Source: Spirochaetales bacterium (lineage in GTDB: Bacteria > Spirochaetota > Spirochaetia > SZUA-6 > JAFGRV01). From it: 40,169 bases of DNA. The notes below the pieces were generated by a model, which did no database searches, was not told where the DNA came from, and was given only the letters and a program-made list of their open reading frames with translations. Within the stretch, counting starts at the first letter, position 1, and every line of letters starts with the position of its first letter. Shown one piece after another: positions 33,901-40,169 of this stretch. The DNA is taken from NCBI GenBank assembly GCA_016934975.1, contig JAFGRV010000075.1, forward strand, positions 1 to 40,169, given 5' to 3'. The position numbers and the translations under genes are program-made.

Positions 33901-35462
33901 TCATAATAATAACCACTGTTTAAAAGAGCGAGTGCGGAAAATGCAGTTACAGAAGCATTATTTGACCATGAACCATTTTCTAACTGCTGGCCGTCCTGTA
34001 AAAGAAAATTTATTCCTTTTTGTATATTTACCTCAATTCCGTCTTGCGCTTTTTGACGGAGAGTCGGGTCTCCCAATATTGTCATTCCATATGCAATACG
34101 TCTATAATCATTTATTAAAGGATTTTCATTTTTTAAGGTTTTCATCCATTGTAAAAATCCATCGCCAATAGTTCCTGTTGAAAAATGAGAACATAGATCA
34201 GAAGCATATTCAGTAAGACCCCCGGATTTTGTACTCCCGATAACTGTTAGTATAGTATTTGTATTATTGAATAAATATTTTCCTCCGATATAATCTTGTT
34301 CAATATATCGGTTAATTGAGGATCCTATTACATCAAGAATTTTAGTTCCATAGCTTCCCGTAGGTAAAGAAGATGAATTTATAACATCTGTAGTTGAAGC
34401 TTTGTTATCTCCAAAATGATGATATAAGGAACTGGAACGGACACCAATATGTACCCATTCATATTTAGTAGAATTTATAAGATTACTAAAATAATTTGCC
34501 CGGTCTGTAGGAGGGGGAGTTGGTTTAATTACATTATCTGCTCCATATATATCATCAAGTCCGGTCTCTAAATCACCGGAACTCAATGTTGATGAGTTAT
34601 CTTCATAATAAAGTGCACCATAATCTGAGATTGAGTAATTATTCCTTACTGCTAAATTCTTATTCATAATATAATCTCTTACATATGCAGCTTCTGTTCC
34701 ACCACCAAGAGTATTAGCACAAATTCTTGCTACCCATATCTCTGCTTCAGTATTTCCCGTACCAGGATTATGTGTATCAAAAATTTCATCTGCACCACCT
34801 ACTTCTTCCGGATCGGTTGTTTTATTGTCATATCCTAAATTATCTTCCCATGTACCATCCATATCCATAAAAAACAAATCACAGGGAAATTCAACATAAT
34901 TTACTCCATACCGGACAGGTGTCGGTTCAGGTGCGGGAGGTTGGGCGTACATTCGTTCAAAATCATTATTAAATTGAAACCATGCACTTGGAAGTTTTCC
35001 GATAAAAATACACCCATTTAAGCCATTCTCGTTTCTGTATACGCTAATTTGCTGCCGAAGTGAAATTACTCCACTTTTGTTAAAACCATTACTACTTGTA
35101 TAAAGAACAATATCATAGCCTTCGAATGCCAGTTGGTTAGTATAATTGTCCACCTCAGTTTCTACTGACGGATAAAGACCGGCATTAACTATTACCATGA
35201 TTGTCCCTTGTACCGGAGGAGTAGCAGTTTTTGTTTTTAATGGTAAATTTGTAAAAACGAGACTCGATTTTTCTTCTGTTGTTAAATTTGCAACATAATC
35301 ACTATAAAAAAGTGGATTTTGTGTGTCATATGGGTCAAACCAAGCACGATCATCCCGGATTGGTTCCTGCCCATATAGCAATGAAGTAAAAAATACAGAA
35401 AATAAAAATAATAATAGCCCACATTTTATTAAATTAATACAAAAATTACTATTTTTTTTCAT
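30933..35462 (-). CDS. Secreted C25-peptidase-like / alpha-toroid / PKD multidomain protein
   Basis: A 1509-residue exported protein (signal helix about 13-32). Residues 85-470 resemble gingipain-type C25 peptidases: the landmarks WVHIG (336-340), DYIGGKYLF (390-398), VIGSTKSGG (407-415) and YGMTILGDPTL (458-468) are in order. The segment holding the catalytic Cys in relatives reads VIGSS (378-382), and the His-rich block reads HIGVRSS with Arg342, so protease activity is doubtful. Residues about 478-870 look like the helical toroid of squalene-hopene/prenyltransferase folds. Two PKD domains follow (about 1177-1260 and 1267-1354; AGNDQ.. and AGEDI..). The C-terminal part is basic and ends in six His and one Lys. 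The start ATG 35462 has AAAGGAG. It has a promoter upstream and a terminator downstream, so it is a single-gene unit. Confidence 0.75.
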   Translation of the reverse strand: MKKNSNFCINLIKCGLLLFLFSVFFTSLLYGQEPIRDDRAWFDPYDTQNPLFYSDYVANLTTEEKSSLVFTNLPLKTKTATPPVQGTIMVIVNAGLYPSVETEVDNYTNQLAFEGYDIVLYTSSNGFNKSGVISLRQQISVYRNENGLNGCIFIGKLPSAWFQFNNDFERMYAQPPAPEPTPVRYGVNYVEFPCDLFFMDMDGTWEDNLGYDNKTTDPEEVGGADEIFDTHNPGTGNTEAEIWVARICANTLGGGTEAAYVRDYIMNKNLAVRNNYSISDYGALYYEDNSSTLSSGDLETGLDDIYGADNVIKPTPPPTDRANYFSNLINSTKYEWVHIGVRSSSLYHHFGDNKASTTDVINSSSLPTGSYGTKILDVIGSSINRYIEQDYIGGKYLFNNTNTILTVIGSTKSGGLTEYASDLCSHFSTGTIGDGFLQWMKTLKNENPLINDYRRIAYGMTILGDPTLRQKAQDGIEVNIQKGINFLLQDGQQLENGSWSNNASVTAFSALALLNSGYYYDSVLAEASEPGLIKGNWVVSKAIKYLLEQVHVPAVDFNDDVYGTLSVSWINNPPDVSAVMRTYYTSSAILPLAAAARNPTITIADRNTILDALEKLRNFFICGQMDSQSITTMTNPAWEGGFGYLTYAANPDNSNTQFAIMGVRVANDTFRVFEDSRELDLWDPENTPTIDDGTLNKCVDKWLETTRNDNGQHGYRGKDSYESTMTAAALWTYAMCGYPTGGPEIKEPDYVPTSADILRSSHAADALSAAATYLDGLGSFNGSSYAGTYYFTYTLAKALAMNRQDQIVLPTREDIQWYPQMCDFLINGNNFAGSNITTGQEINGSWPTKGLNGVHGGAILSTAGAIQLNTAWNINTLRIQRLPGEANENGPEDFTLAFSLMSYSDLHIYDNEARHVGRKKLTYSEMVGDEEVEKTIYFAQEQIPGSSYKIYEKDQYGNFIREATFNEFEDGIIPEANPPECYGYAQVVKIKNAQPDSLRVEIQGTSTGTFDLDVKLVRGDEVIKNISYNDQPIQKDQVTHCYAKLVNIEGMEMYNEPLEKSAVTWIDETMIREWFKPGTTNEVPIEFEIKNLATDVEMRNVSVTCSNIQGSNGVIINAIEDINFEYNTLIDENSSTMVYCYISVPANFIGPGEGEIKVTSANGNVKTRRIRILTNRPPNAEAGNDQVHYAGASTNFEATVNLDGSGSSDPEDDELNYKWYAGSITGVLLAEGVTPEITLGLGSHTIVLVVEDSKGEKDWDDVVIQVLNRAPTANAGEDISVFAGAYGLPEAKVTLDGAASTDPESDPLTYQWYENEVLIAEGPAPEVILAAGIHTISLVVDDTVNSSQPDEVTVTVTDAIPATMWLWPNKINTRGCWGLFNTTITLPAEIKREDIDDSFRIQLFTKDGESIESFYDRIFPYLKNNHHHKDKNTTKLMENKGFKCYVEKLKKVKIVSVFFKRYLLDLLKEEGSYTLYAVGRLKSGEYFNAAAKLTLFDPFHFYHHHHHHK

Positions 35463-35519
35463 TTTTGTCTCCTTTTGAATTAAATTATACATAATATGTC
35501 CCTCGATAATAAGGACATC

Positions 35520-35548
35520 ATTCTATCATAAATACTTTTAATTGTCAA
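35520..35548 (-). promoter_or_regulatory. Promoter for the large C25-like gene
   Basis: On the minus strand TTGACA (35543-35548) is followed after 17 bp by TAGAAT (35520-35525). This is a good sigma70 match, 58 bp before the start codon. Confidence 0.7.
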
Positions 35549-35574
35549 GTTTTTTTATTAATTAGTATTTTTCC

Positions 35575-35603
35575 TTGACACTTCAGCAAATGAGGTATAA
35601 AAT
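35575..35603 (+). promoter_or_regulatory. Promoter for the tandem lipoprotein genes
   Basis: TTGACA (35575-35580) is followed after 17 bp by TAAAAT (35598-35603). It lies 79 bp before the lipoprotein start and is divergent from the promoter of the large gene, with 26 bp between the two -35 elements. Confidence 0.7.
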
Positions 35604-35681
35604 AATTAAGGATGTTTTCATTTAATTTTATGAATAAATAAGATGGAAACTATCATTAATCTTAAAGTATTAGGAATTAAA

Positions 35682-36128
35682 ATGAAAAATATTATTTTTT
35701 TTAATTGTTCACTGCTTATCTTCTTTAGTATAATAGGTTGCAATACTCCCGATAAAGAAAAACCGGAAACCTATTCTGCTACTATCGCCGTAGTAAATAA
35801 TGATAGCGAAGAATACCGTCTTTATATAGGATTAAATGATAATTTATACAATGCAGAGACCCTCCTTACAAGCTTACCGGACGGTGAAATCGTTATTCCA
35901 AGTATTTCAGGAGGAACTACGGAAACCTATGAACTGGACCTCGGTACAAATCCTTCCCTTGCAAAAGACTGGATATTGGAAGTTGCTGACCCATTCTTCG
36001 AGGGAGAGTGGTCTATTGTCCTATGTACTATAGATACGGATGCAGATGGCTATAATTTCGAAGGAAATGAATCCTATACAATTACAATTGAATCAACATC
36101 CAATATTTCAATTCAAATGGATACATAA
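35682..36128 (+). CDS. Small lipoprotein, tandem paralogue 1
   Basis: A 148-residue lipoprotein with signal helix and lipobox IIGC (Cys20). The mature part is a single beta-rich domain, with YRLYIGLNDNLYNA, SGGTTETYEL, ADPFFEGEWSIVLC and ESYTITIESTSN. The family is not recognised. ATG 35682, preceded by AGGA, is preferred to ATG 35643, which has no RBS and would add 13 residues before the signal. The next gene encodes a close paralogue, so this is a recent duplication. Confidence 0.82.
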   Translation: MKNIIFFNCSLLIFFSIIGCNTPDKEKPETYSATIAVVNNDSEEYRLYIGLNDNLYNAETLLTSLPDGEIVIPSISGGTTETYELDLGTNPSLAKDWILEVADPFFEGEWSIVLCTIDTDADGYNFEGNESYTITIESTSNISIQMDT

Positions 36129-36204
36129 GAATAATAGTACTCAAATTTTTGTAACTATAGTATGATATAATGAAAAAGCTGAATCTCTTTTATAGGAGTA
36201 AAAT

Positions 36205-36732
36205 ATGAAATGTATTTGTTTTTTTCTTTGTCTTACAACTTTTTGCTTTATCTTTCAGGGATGTGATCCTTCTGGTAATACCGACAGTTCTATAACACCC
36301 ACGCCAACCCCCGAAGATACGCCAACTCCAGAAGATACGCCAACTCCAGAAGATACACCAACTCCTATATATTCTGTTACTATTTCCGTAGTAAATAATG
36401 ATAGTGAAAAATATAGGCTTTATATAGGGCTAAATGATAATTTATACAACGCAACGACACTCCTACCGAGTTTACCGGATGGTGAAATTGTTATTTCAAG
36501 TATATCCGGCGGAACTACTGAAACTTATGAACTAGAACTTGGTATAAATCCTTCTATAGCAAAAGACTGGTTATTGGAAGTCGCTGATCCATTCTTCGAG
36601 GGAGAGTGGTCCATTGTCTTATGTACTCCGGTTTCCGATGCAGATGGTTATGTTTTCGTGGGAAATGAGTCGTATACTATTACTATTGAATCAACATCGA
36701 ATATTACTATTCAAATAGATCCTTCAAAATAA
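36205..36732 (+). CDS. Small lipoprotein, tandem paralogue 2 with PTPEDT repeats
   Basis: A 175-residue lipoprotein with lipobox FQGC (Cys20). A linker of PTPEDT repeats (about 33-54, encoded by near-identical DNA units) separates the lipid anchor from the domain. The domain is a clear paralogue of the previous gene, with the same GLNDNLYNA, SISGGTTETYEL and VADPFFEGEWSIVLC blocks. The added linker lifts the domain from the membrane and would be a plausible target of O-glycosylation. Its RBS (TAGGAG) lies about 9 bp before the start. No known family. Confidence 0.85.
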   Translation: MKCICFFLCLTTFCFIFQGCDPSGNTDSSITPTPTPEDTPTPEDTPTPEDTPTPIYSVTISVVNNDSEKYRLYIGLNDNLYNATTLLPSLPDGEIVISSISGGTTETYELELGINPSIAKDWLLEVADPFFEGEWSIVLCTPVSDADGYVFVGNESYTITIESTSNITIQIDPSK

Positions 36733-36812
36733 AGATATCTGGATGTAAATGATAGAGAAAGATGTCTCATCCGTTTGCCTAACTATGAATAGATCTTAAG
36801 GAGAAATTAAAT

Positions 36813-38411
36813 ATGAGAGTTAAAATAGCTAATAAAATTGGGATTTTTTTTATTATCGGATTTTTCTTTATATTTTCTCTACAATGCAGTCAAGTGGACA
36901 TTTTTCCCCAACTTACAACAGATAATATTCCACCATCAATAGAATCCTATTCACCCGGAAACAATGCAACTGGCGTTTCAATATCTTCTATAGTGAAAGT
37001 AGTTTTTTCAGAAGAAATGGATAAAGAATCCACAAATTTTGCATTTAAGCTATATAAACAAACCCTTACAGGTGAAGAGCTTGTAGTTGGAACTATAACC
37101 TGGCAAAATGAAGGTAAAACACTTATTTTCACACCGAACATAATTCCCGGAAATCCGGGTCAACGATTAAAAGTAATCACTGAATACAGAATATCTGTAT
37201 CTACCGCAGCAAAGGATAAAAATACTAATCAGTTGGAAAAAGAGGGTTCGAGTACTTTCAGAACAATCGGAAATATTTTACTTACAGCAGGATATAGGAA
37301 TTCTCTTGTTTTAAAAAATGACGGCTCTGCATGGTCATGGGGGGGAAATGACGAAGGGCAAGCAGGACAAGGCCCGGAAGCCTTGAGTATAATCCATACT
37401 CCAGGGCAAGTTCTCGCTCTCGAAAATATTACCACTGTTTGCGCAGGTGAAAATCATTTGCTGGCTATAAATTCTAATGGAGAGATATTTACCTGGGGTT
37501 ATTATGCAGATAATGTTCTTGGATACACAATTGGAAATAGTCAATCTATTCCGGTTAAAGTCGATAACATAATAAATGTGGTTACTGGTTGTGTCGGTTC
37601 ACAACATACGGTTGTCGTTGTCGAGGAAGATGATACAACTCATGTATATACTTGGGGAGCTTTATCATATGGACGGCTTGGAAACGGAATAAGAGATGGC
37701 GTCGGTTCAACATATGTACCGCAATTAGTACTCATAGGGCCGGATGAACCATTAATAGATATTATAGCTGTAGCTTCGGGCAGATATTTTACTATTGCCC
37801 TGGATACCAGTGGGAATCTATGGGGTTGGGGATCTAATGATGTAAGACAATTAGGGAGAACCGATATCGCTGATTATATTGAATATGCAGTCCCGTTAAA
37901 CATCGGTGTTACAGAAAAAAGTACTAAAATTATTGCCAGCAGGTATCATTCATCAACTTTACTTGAAAATGGTCAAATCGTTTCATGGGGTGCAAATGAT
38001 TATGGGCAACTTGGCAGTAATCAATCGAGTGATTTACCATTTTATCCACCGGAATATGTAAAAAAAATTGACGGAACAGTATTAACAAACGTCATAGATA
38101 TTGCTTCGAGTTGCAGAACGAATTCCGCTTTAGCGCTATGCGAAGATGGAACAGTATGGGCCTGGGGATATAATAATAATGCCCAGCTGGGAATTGGAAA
38201 TAAAGATACTAAAATCTATGCCATACAGGTCCCGAACCTCAGCTCTATTACTGGTATTGCTATTGGGACAAATCATGGTTTGGCAGTAAATAGTGACGGG
38301 GAAGTATTCGGTTGGGGCTGGAATTTTTATGGTGCAACAGGGATAAATGATGAACTAAGAGATTTTCTTTTAACCCCGGAAAAAGTATTTGACTGTAGTT
38401 CTAAAAAATAA
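36813..38411 (+). CDS. RCC1-repeat beta-propeller lipoprotein with SbsA-type Ig domain
   Basis: A 532-residue lipoprotein with lipobox SLQC (Cys25). A Big_5/SbsA-like Ig domain (about 40-148) contains PPSIESYSPGNNATGV, VVFSEEMDKES and YRISVSTAAKDKNTN. From about 152 to the end is an RCC1-type propeller. Seven W/F/Y/V-x-WG turns can be counted (WSWGGNDEGQAG, FTWGYYADN, YTWGALSYGRLG, WGWGSNDVRQLG, VSWGANDYGQLG, WAWGYNNNAQLG, FGWGWNFYGATG), the full number for a closed propeller. Such bacterial proteins are surface-exposed binding proteins of unknown partner. The RBS (AAGGAG) is good. It follows the tandem lipoproteins by 80 bp and may share their promoter. Confidence 0.9.
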   Translation: MRVKIANKIGIFFIIGFFFIFSLQCSQVDIFPQLTTDNIPPSIESYSPGNNATGVSISSIVKVVFSEEMDKESTNFAFKLYKQTLTGEELVVGTITWQNEGKTLIFTPNIIPGNPGQRLKVITEYRISVSTAAKDKNTNQLEKEGSSTFRTIGNILLTAGYRNSLVLKNDGSAWSWGGNDEGQAGQGPEALSIIHTPGQVLALENITTVCAGENHLLAINSNGEIFTWGYYADNVLGYTIGNSQSIPVKVDNIINVVTGCVGSQHTVVVVEEDDTTHVYTWGALSYGRLGNGIRDGVGSTYVPQLVLIGPDEPLIDIIAVASGRYFTIALDTSGNLWGWGSNDVRQLGRTDIADYIEYAVPLNIGVTEKSTKIIASRYHSSTLLENGQIVSWGANDYGQLGSNQSSDLPFYPPEYVKKIDGTVLTNVIDIASSCRTNSALALCEDGTVWAWGYNNNAQLGIGNKDTKIYAIQVPNLSSITGIAIGTNHGLAVNSDGEVFGWGWNFYGATGINDELRDFLLTPEKVFDCSSKK

Positions 38412-38707
38412 TTTTTTATTCATAGACATAAGAAATTCTATTATGACCTCCTTGTATAAAAATTGCTTAAAATATTATTAATAAATCAATTTTTAACTTT
38501 GTAGCCAGATAAATGGTTTTAAAATCGGAAATTCTTGACAAAGAGAAAAAAGAGTAATAAATTAATATACATAAATGGACAAAAAAACTAATGCATTATA
38601 AAAAGAAAATAAATTCTTTACTTCTAAAGCAACCTGAAAAAATTAAAATTCAGAAAAAAGTCTTTTTGCCGGAAATAAAGTAGTTGTACCATAGAGGAGT
38701 CATCCAC
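38412..38707 (+). promoter_or_regulatory. Upstream region of the DUF4157 gene with a promoter-like pair
   Basis: A 296-base AT-rich spacer. TTGACA (38535-38540) and TAAATT (38558-38563) are 17 bp apart and make a reasonable promoter for the next gene, although 145 bp from its start. No clear terminator for the RCC1 gene and no repeat is seen. Confidence 0.4.
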
Positions 38708-39817
38708 ATGAACAAAAAATGCGATAAAACCCCGAAAGCAACCGAACCCCCCATTCCTCACCCCAAAACACTTCCGCCCCATTCCCCTCTCGCCCTTCTC
38801 TACGATATTACAACCCTCCAGCAGACAATCGGGAACCAGGAAGTGCAGCGGCTCATTCAAAACTCCGGTATCCTGGCAAAACTTTATGTCAATAATCCCC
38901 GTAATCCCTCTGAACAGGAAGCAGACAGAATCGCGGAAAAAATTGTGCAGATGCCTGCTTCAGATTTGAAAATTAAACCCCCGAATATCACCCGGCAGCA
39001 GAGCAGTCCTCCGGCAGATACAAATACCGTTTCCGAATTAATCGAATCGGATATAAAAGCCCTGGAAGGAAAAGGAACTCCCCTCCCCAAAAGTGTGAGG
39101 GATTATTTACAACCCCGCTTTGGTGTAGACCTTGAGGATGTCCGTATTCATACAAATTCCAACGCGGACAGGCTCGCCCGGGCGATAAAAGCCCGTGCTT
39201 TTGTACACGGAGAAAACGTGGTTTTTGAGAAAAATCAATACAATCCTGATACGAAAGAAGGTAAAAAGCTGATAGCCCATGAAATAACTCATGTTATTCA
39301 GCAAGGTGCCGTGAAACGTTCCGGTGATAAAAATAATACATCATTAATATCTGCGAAAAACAATTATTTTGACTATACAGGCACTAGTCCCGGTGATTCT
39401 TTAAAAATGGATGATACCACTACATTAAGCTATCTCGCTGAAACAGGACAACTTGATATCATGAAGTACACGTATTTCAACGAACCGGCAAGAAAAAAAT
39501 CAATAGCAGATATTGAGAAGAACAAACTGGCATATATTCCGGCATTACCTTTTCATGAAAAAAAATATAATCCCTTTGGATTGACATTTATCCATGGCTC
39601 TAATTACATCCACTTCACCAAAGATAAGCAAAAGGAACCGGAAAAATATTTTTTGATTTGGACCAAATTGGAAAATGGGATCGCCACAGTGCTGGATTCC
39701 GTAGAATTTAAAGCAGGGACAAAAATTTCCTTTAAAAATAGATCACTCAGCATTGATGAAATGTGGGAATATGCAAAAACATCCCGGGAAGAACATTTAG
39801 GGCTTGATAAAGACTGA
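38708..39817 (+). CDS. DUF4157-domain HExxH protein (eCIS-type metallopeptidase)
   Basis: A 369-residue protein without a signal peptide. The DUF4157 domain (about 126-203) contains LPKSVRDYLQPRFGVDLEDVRIHTN, ARAFVHGENVVF and the zinc motif AHEITHVIQQG (His191, Glu192, His195). The N-terminal 120 residues are Pro-rich with a short helical LQQTIGNQEVQRLI block, typical of these proteins. The family is often encoded with extracellular contractile injection systems or as polymorphic secreted effectors; no injection-system gene is visible in the window. The C-terminal 160 residues belong to no domain recognised here. The start ATG 38708 has GAGGAG upstream; a TTG at 38684 lacks one. A single TGA stops it, after which the same frame stays open. 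Confidence 0.85.
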   Translation: MNKKCDKTPKATEPPIPHPKTLPPHSPLALLYDITTLQQTIGNQEVQRLIQNSGILAKLYVNNPRNPSEQEADRIAEKIVQMPASDLKIKPPNITRQQSSPPADTNTVSELIESDIKALEGKGTPLPKSVRDYLQPRFGVDLEDVRIHTNSNADRLARAIKARAFVHGENVVFEKNQYNPDTKEGKKLIAHEITHVIQQGAVKRSGDKNNTSLISAKNNYFDYTGTSPGDSLKMDDTTTLSYLAETGQLDIMKYTYFNEPARKKSIADIEKNKLAYIPALPFHEKKYNPFGLTFIHGSNYIHFTKDKQKEPEKYFLIWTKLENGIATVLDSVEFKAGTKISFKNRSLSIDEMWEYAKTSREEHLGLDKD

Positions 39818-40169
39818 AAACAGATAAGTGCCTGGTTAACTTTGTGTAACTATGCCTTCGGAATTACTTCAAAAGAATTCAGCGGCTCTCATTTACGAAA
39901 TCCTGAAAAAGGAGGAATTTATAGTATTGGGGATATTCTTAAGAATATGTATAGTAATAAGAATAATACGGAAGAGTATGTGTATGTTGAGACGGATTGG
40001 GAAATGGCTACAAAATATGCAGACAAAGGCGGATATGCTGTTGCATTAAATGCATCTAAAAAATGGCATGGTGCGACAATGCTTGGCTTTGGTGAAAATG
40101 GTATACCGCAAGTTTTTAACGCGGGATGGGCAAACTGGGGAACCGGACGAATGAATCTTGGAGCAGCAT
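39818..40169 (+). pseudogene. In-frame amidase-like continuation of the DUF4157 gene (partial)
   Basis: After the TGA at 39815-39817, the same frame is open for 117 codons to the window end. It encodes CNYAFGITS, a helical segment, and KKWHGATMLGFGENG, which together look like the Cys and His parts of NlpC/P60- or amidase-type cell-wall hydrolase domains. No start codon with an RBS is present, so this is not a normal separate gene. Either a nonsense change split a DUF4157-amidase fusion, a base error creates the stop, or the stop is read through. The C-terminal end lies beyond the window. Confidence 0.6.

Noticed and set aside
36301-36366. Short DNA repeats as a possible CRISPR
   Set aside because: These are 15-18-bp units in frame, coding for the PTPEDT linker, without spacers or cas genes.
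39815-39817. The TGA as a selenocysteine codon
   Set aside because: No convincing SECIS hairpin follows at the required distance, and the position lies in a charged linker (GLDKD) rather than at a redox site.
39852-40049. A 65-codon frame beginning with ATG near the window end
   Set aside because: It is out of frame with the amidase-like reading, lacks an RBS and its product is not protein-like, whereas the other frame is open to the end and carries Cys and His motifs.

Overview
The window looks like a chromosomal segment of an anaerobic, free-living, cell-surface-rich bacterium, most likely a spirochaete (Spirochaetota) or a close environmental relative. The basis is indirect: DapL-type lysine/murein biosynthesis, a rubrerythrin/desulfoferrodoxin oxygen-defence operon, many lipoproteins with spirochaete-like lipoboxes, cohesin/dockerin proteins with PT-rich linkers, FecR and RCC1 surface proteins, moderate-to-low GC and TTG/ATG starts with strong Shine-Dalgarno sites. 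No rRNA or species marker is present, so the taxon is an inference. There are no transposases, CRISPR arrays or prophage genes.

Layout. 1-250: a tRNA-Leu(CAG) whose 3' end is copied in a 75-bp tandem duplication at the window edge. 420-3711: a + strand housekeeping run (YmdB-like protein with a degraded active site, RseC-like membrane protein, PlsC acyltransferase, DapL). 3742-5750: a cNMP-binding histidine kinase and NadD on the minus strand. 5751-6587: a non-coding region with two inverted copies of a structured repeat. 6588-12797: a surface-glycosylation block: a PMT/GT39 mannosyltransferase with extra carbohydrate-binding modules, a DPM1-like GT2, and a CotH/lamin-tail lipoprotein. 12799-17243: a YdcF/SanA-like protein, an erythrin-type ferritin-like protein, and the minus-strand operon perR-rbr-dfx-zwf behind a promoter/operator. 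17610-22490: a PQQ-type sugar dehydrogenase-like protein, an NmrA-like reductase with paired 15-bp direct repeats upstream, a small Hsp20, a two-component pair with an AraC-type output domain, and an unknown protein.

22916-28379: a third copy of the structured repeat leads into a 1728-residue scaffoldin-like protein (two CBM3, one CBM35-like module, seven cohesin-like modules and a central dockerin). 28515-35462: a nucleotidyltransferase, a FecR-domain lipoprotein, and a 1509-residue secreted protein combining a C25-peptidase-like domain that appears to lack its catalytic residues, a terpene-cyclase-like alpha-toroid, two PKD domains and a natural His6 tail. 35682-38411: two tandem paralogous lipoproteins and a seven-bladed RCC1 lipoprotein. 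38708-end: a DUF4157 HExxH protein, followed after a single in-frame TGA by an open stretch that resembles a Cys/His amidase domain.

How the genes may work together. The GT2 enzyme would make polyprenyl-phosphate-mannose for the PMT enzyme, whose natural targets would be Ser/Thr/Pro linkers such as those of the scaffoldin and lipoproteins in this window. perR, rbr, dfx and zwf form an oxidative-stress unit in which Zwf could supply reducing power. The most noteworthy items are the repeat family with palindromes that change sequence but keep pairing, the scaffoldin, the YmdB and C25 apparent pseudoenzymes, and the in-frame stop separating DUF4157 from an amidase-like domain.
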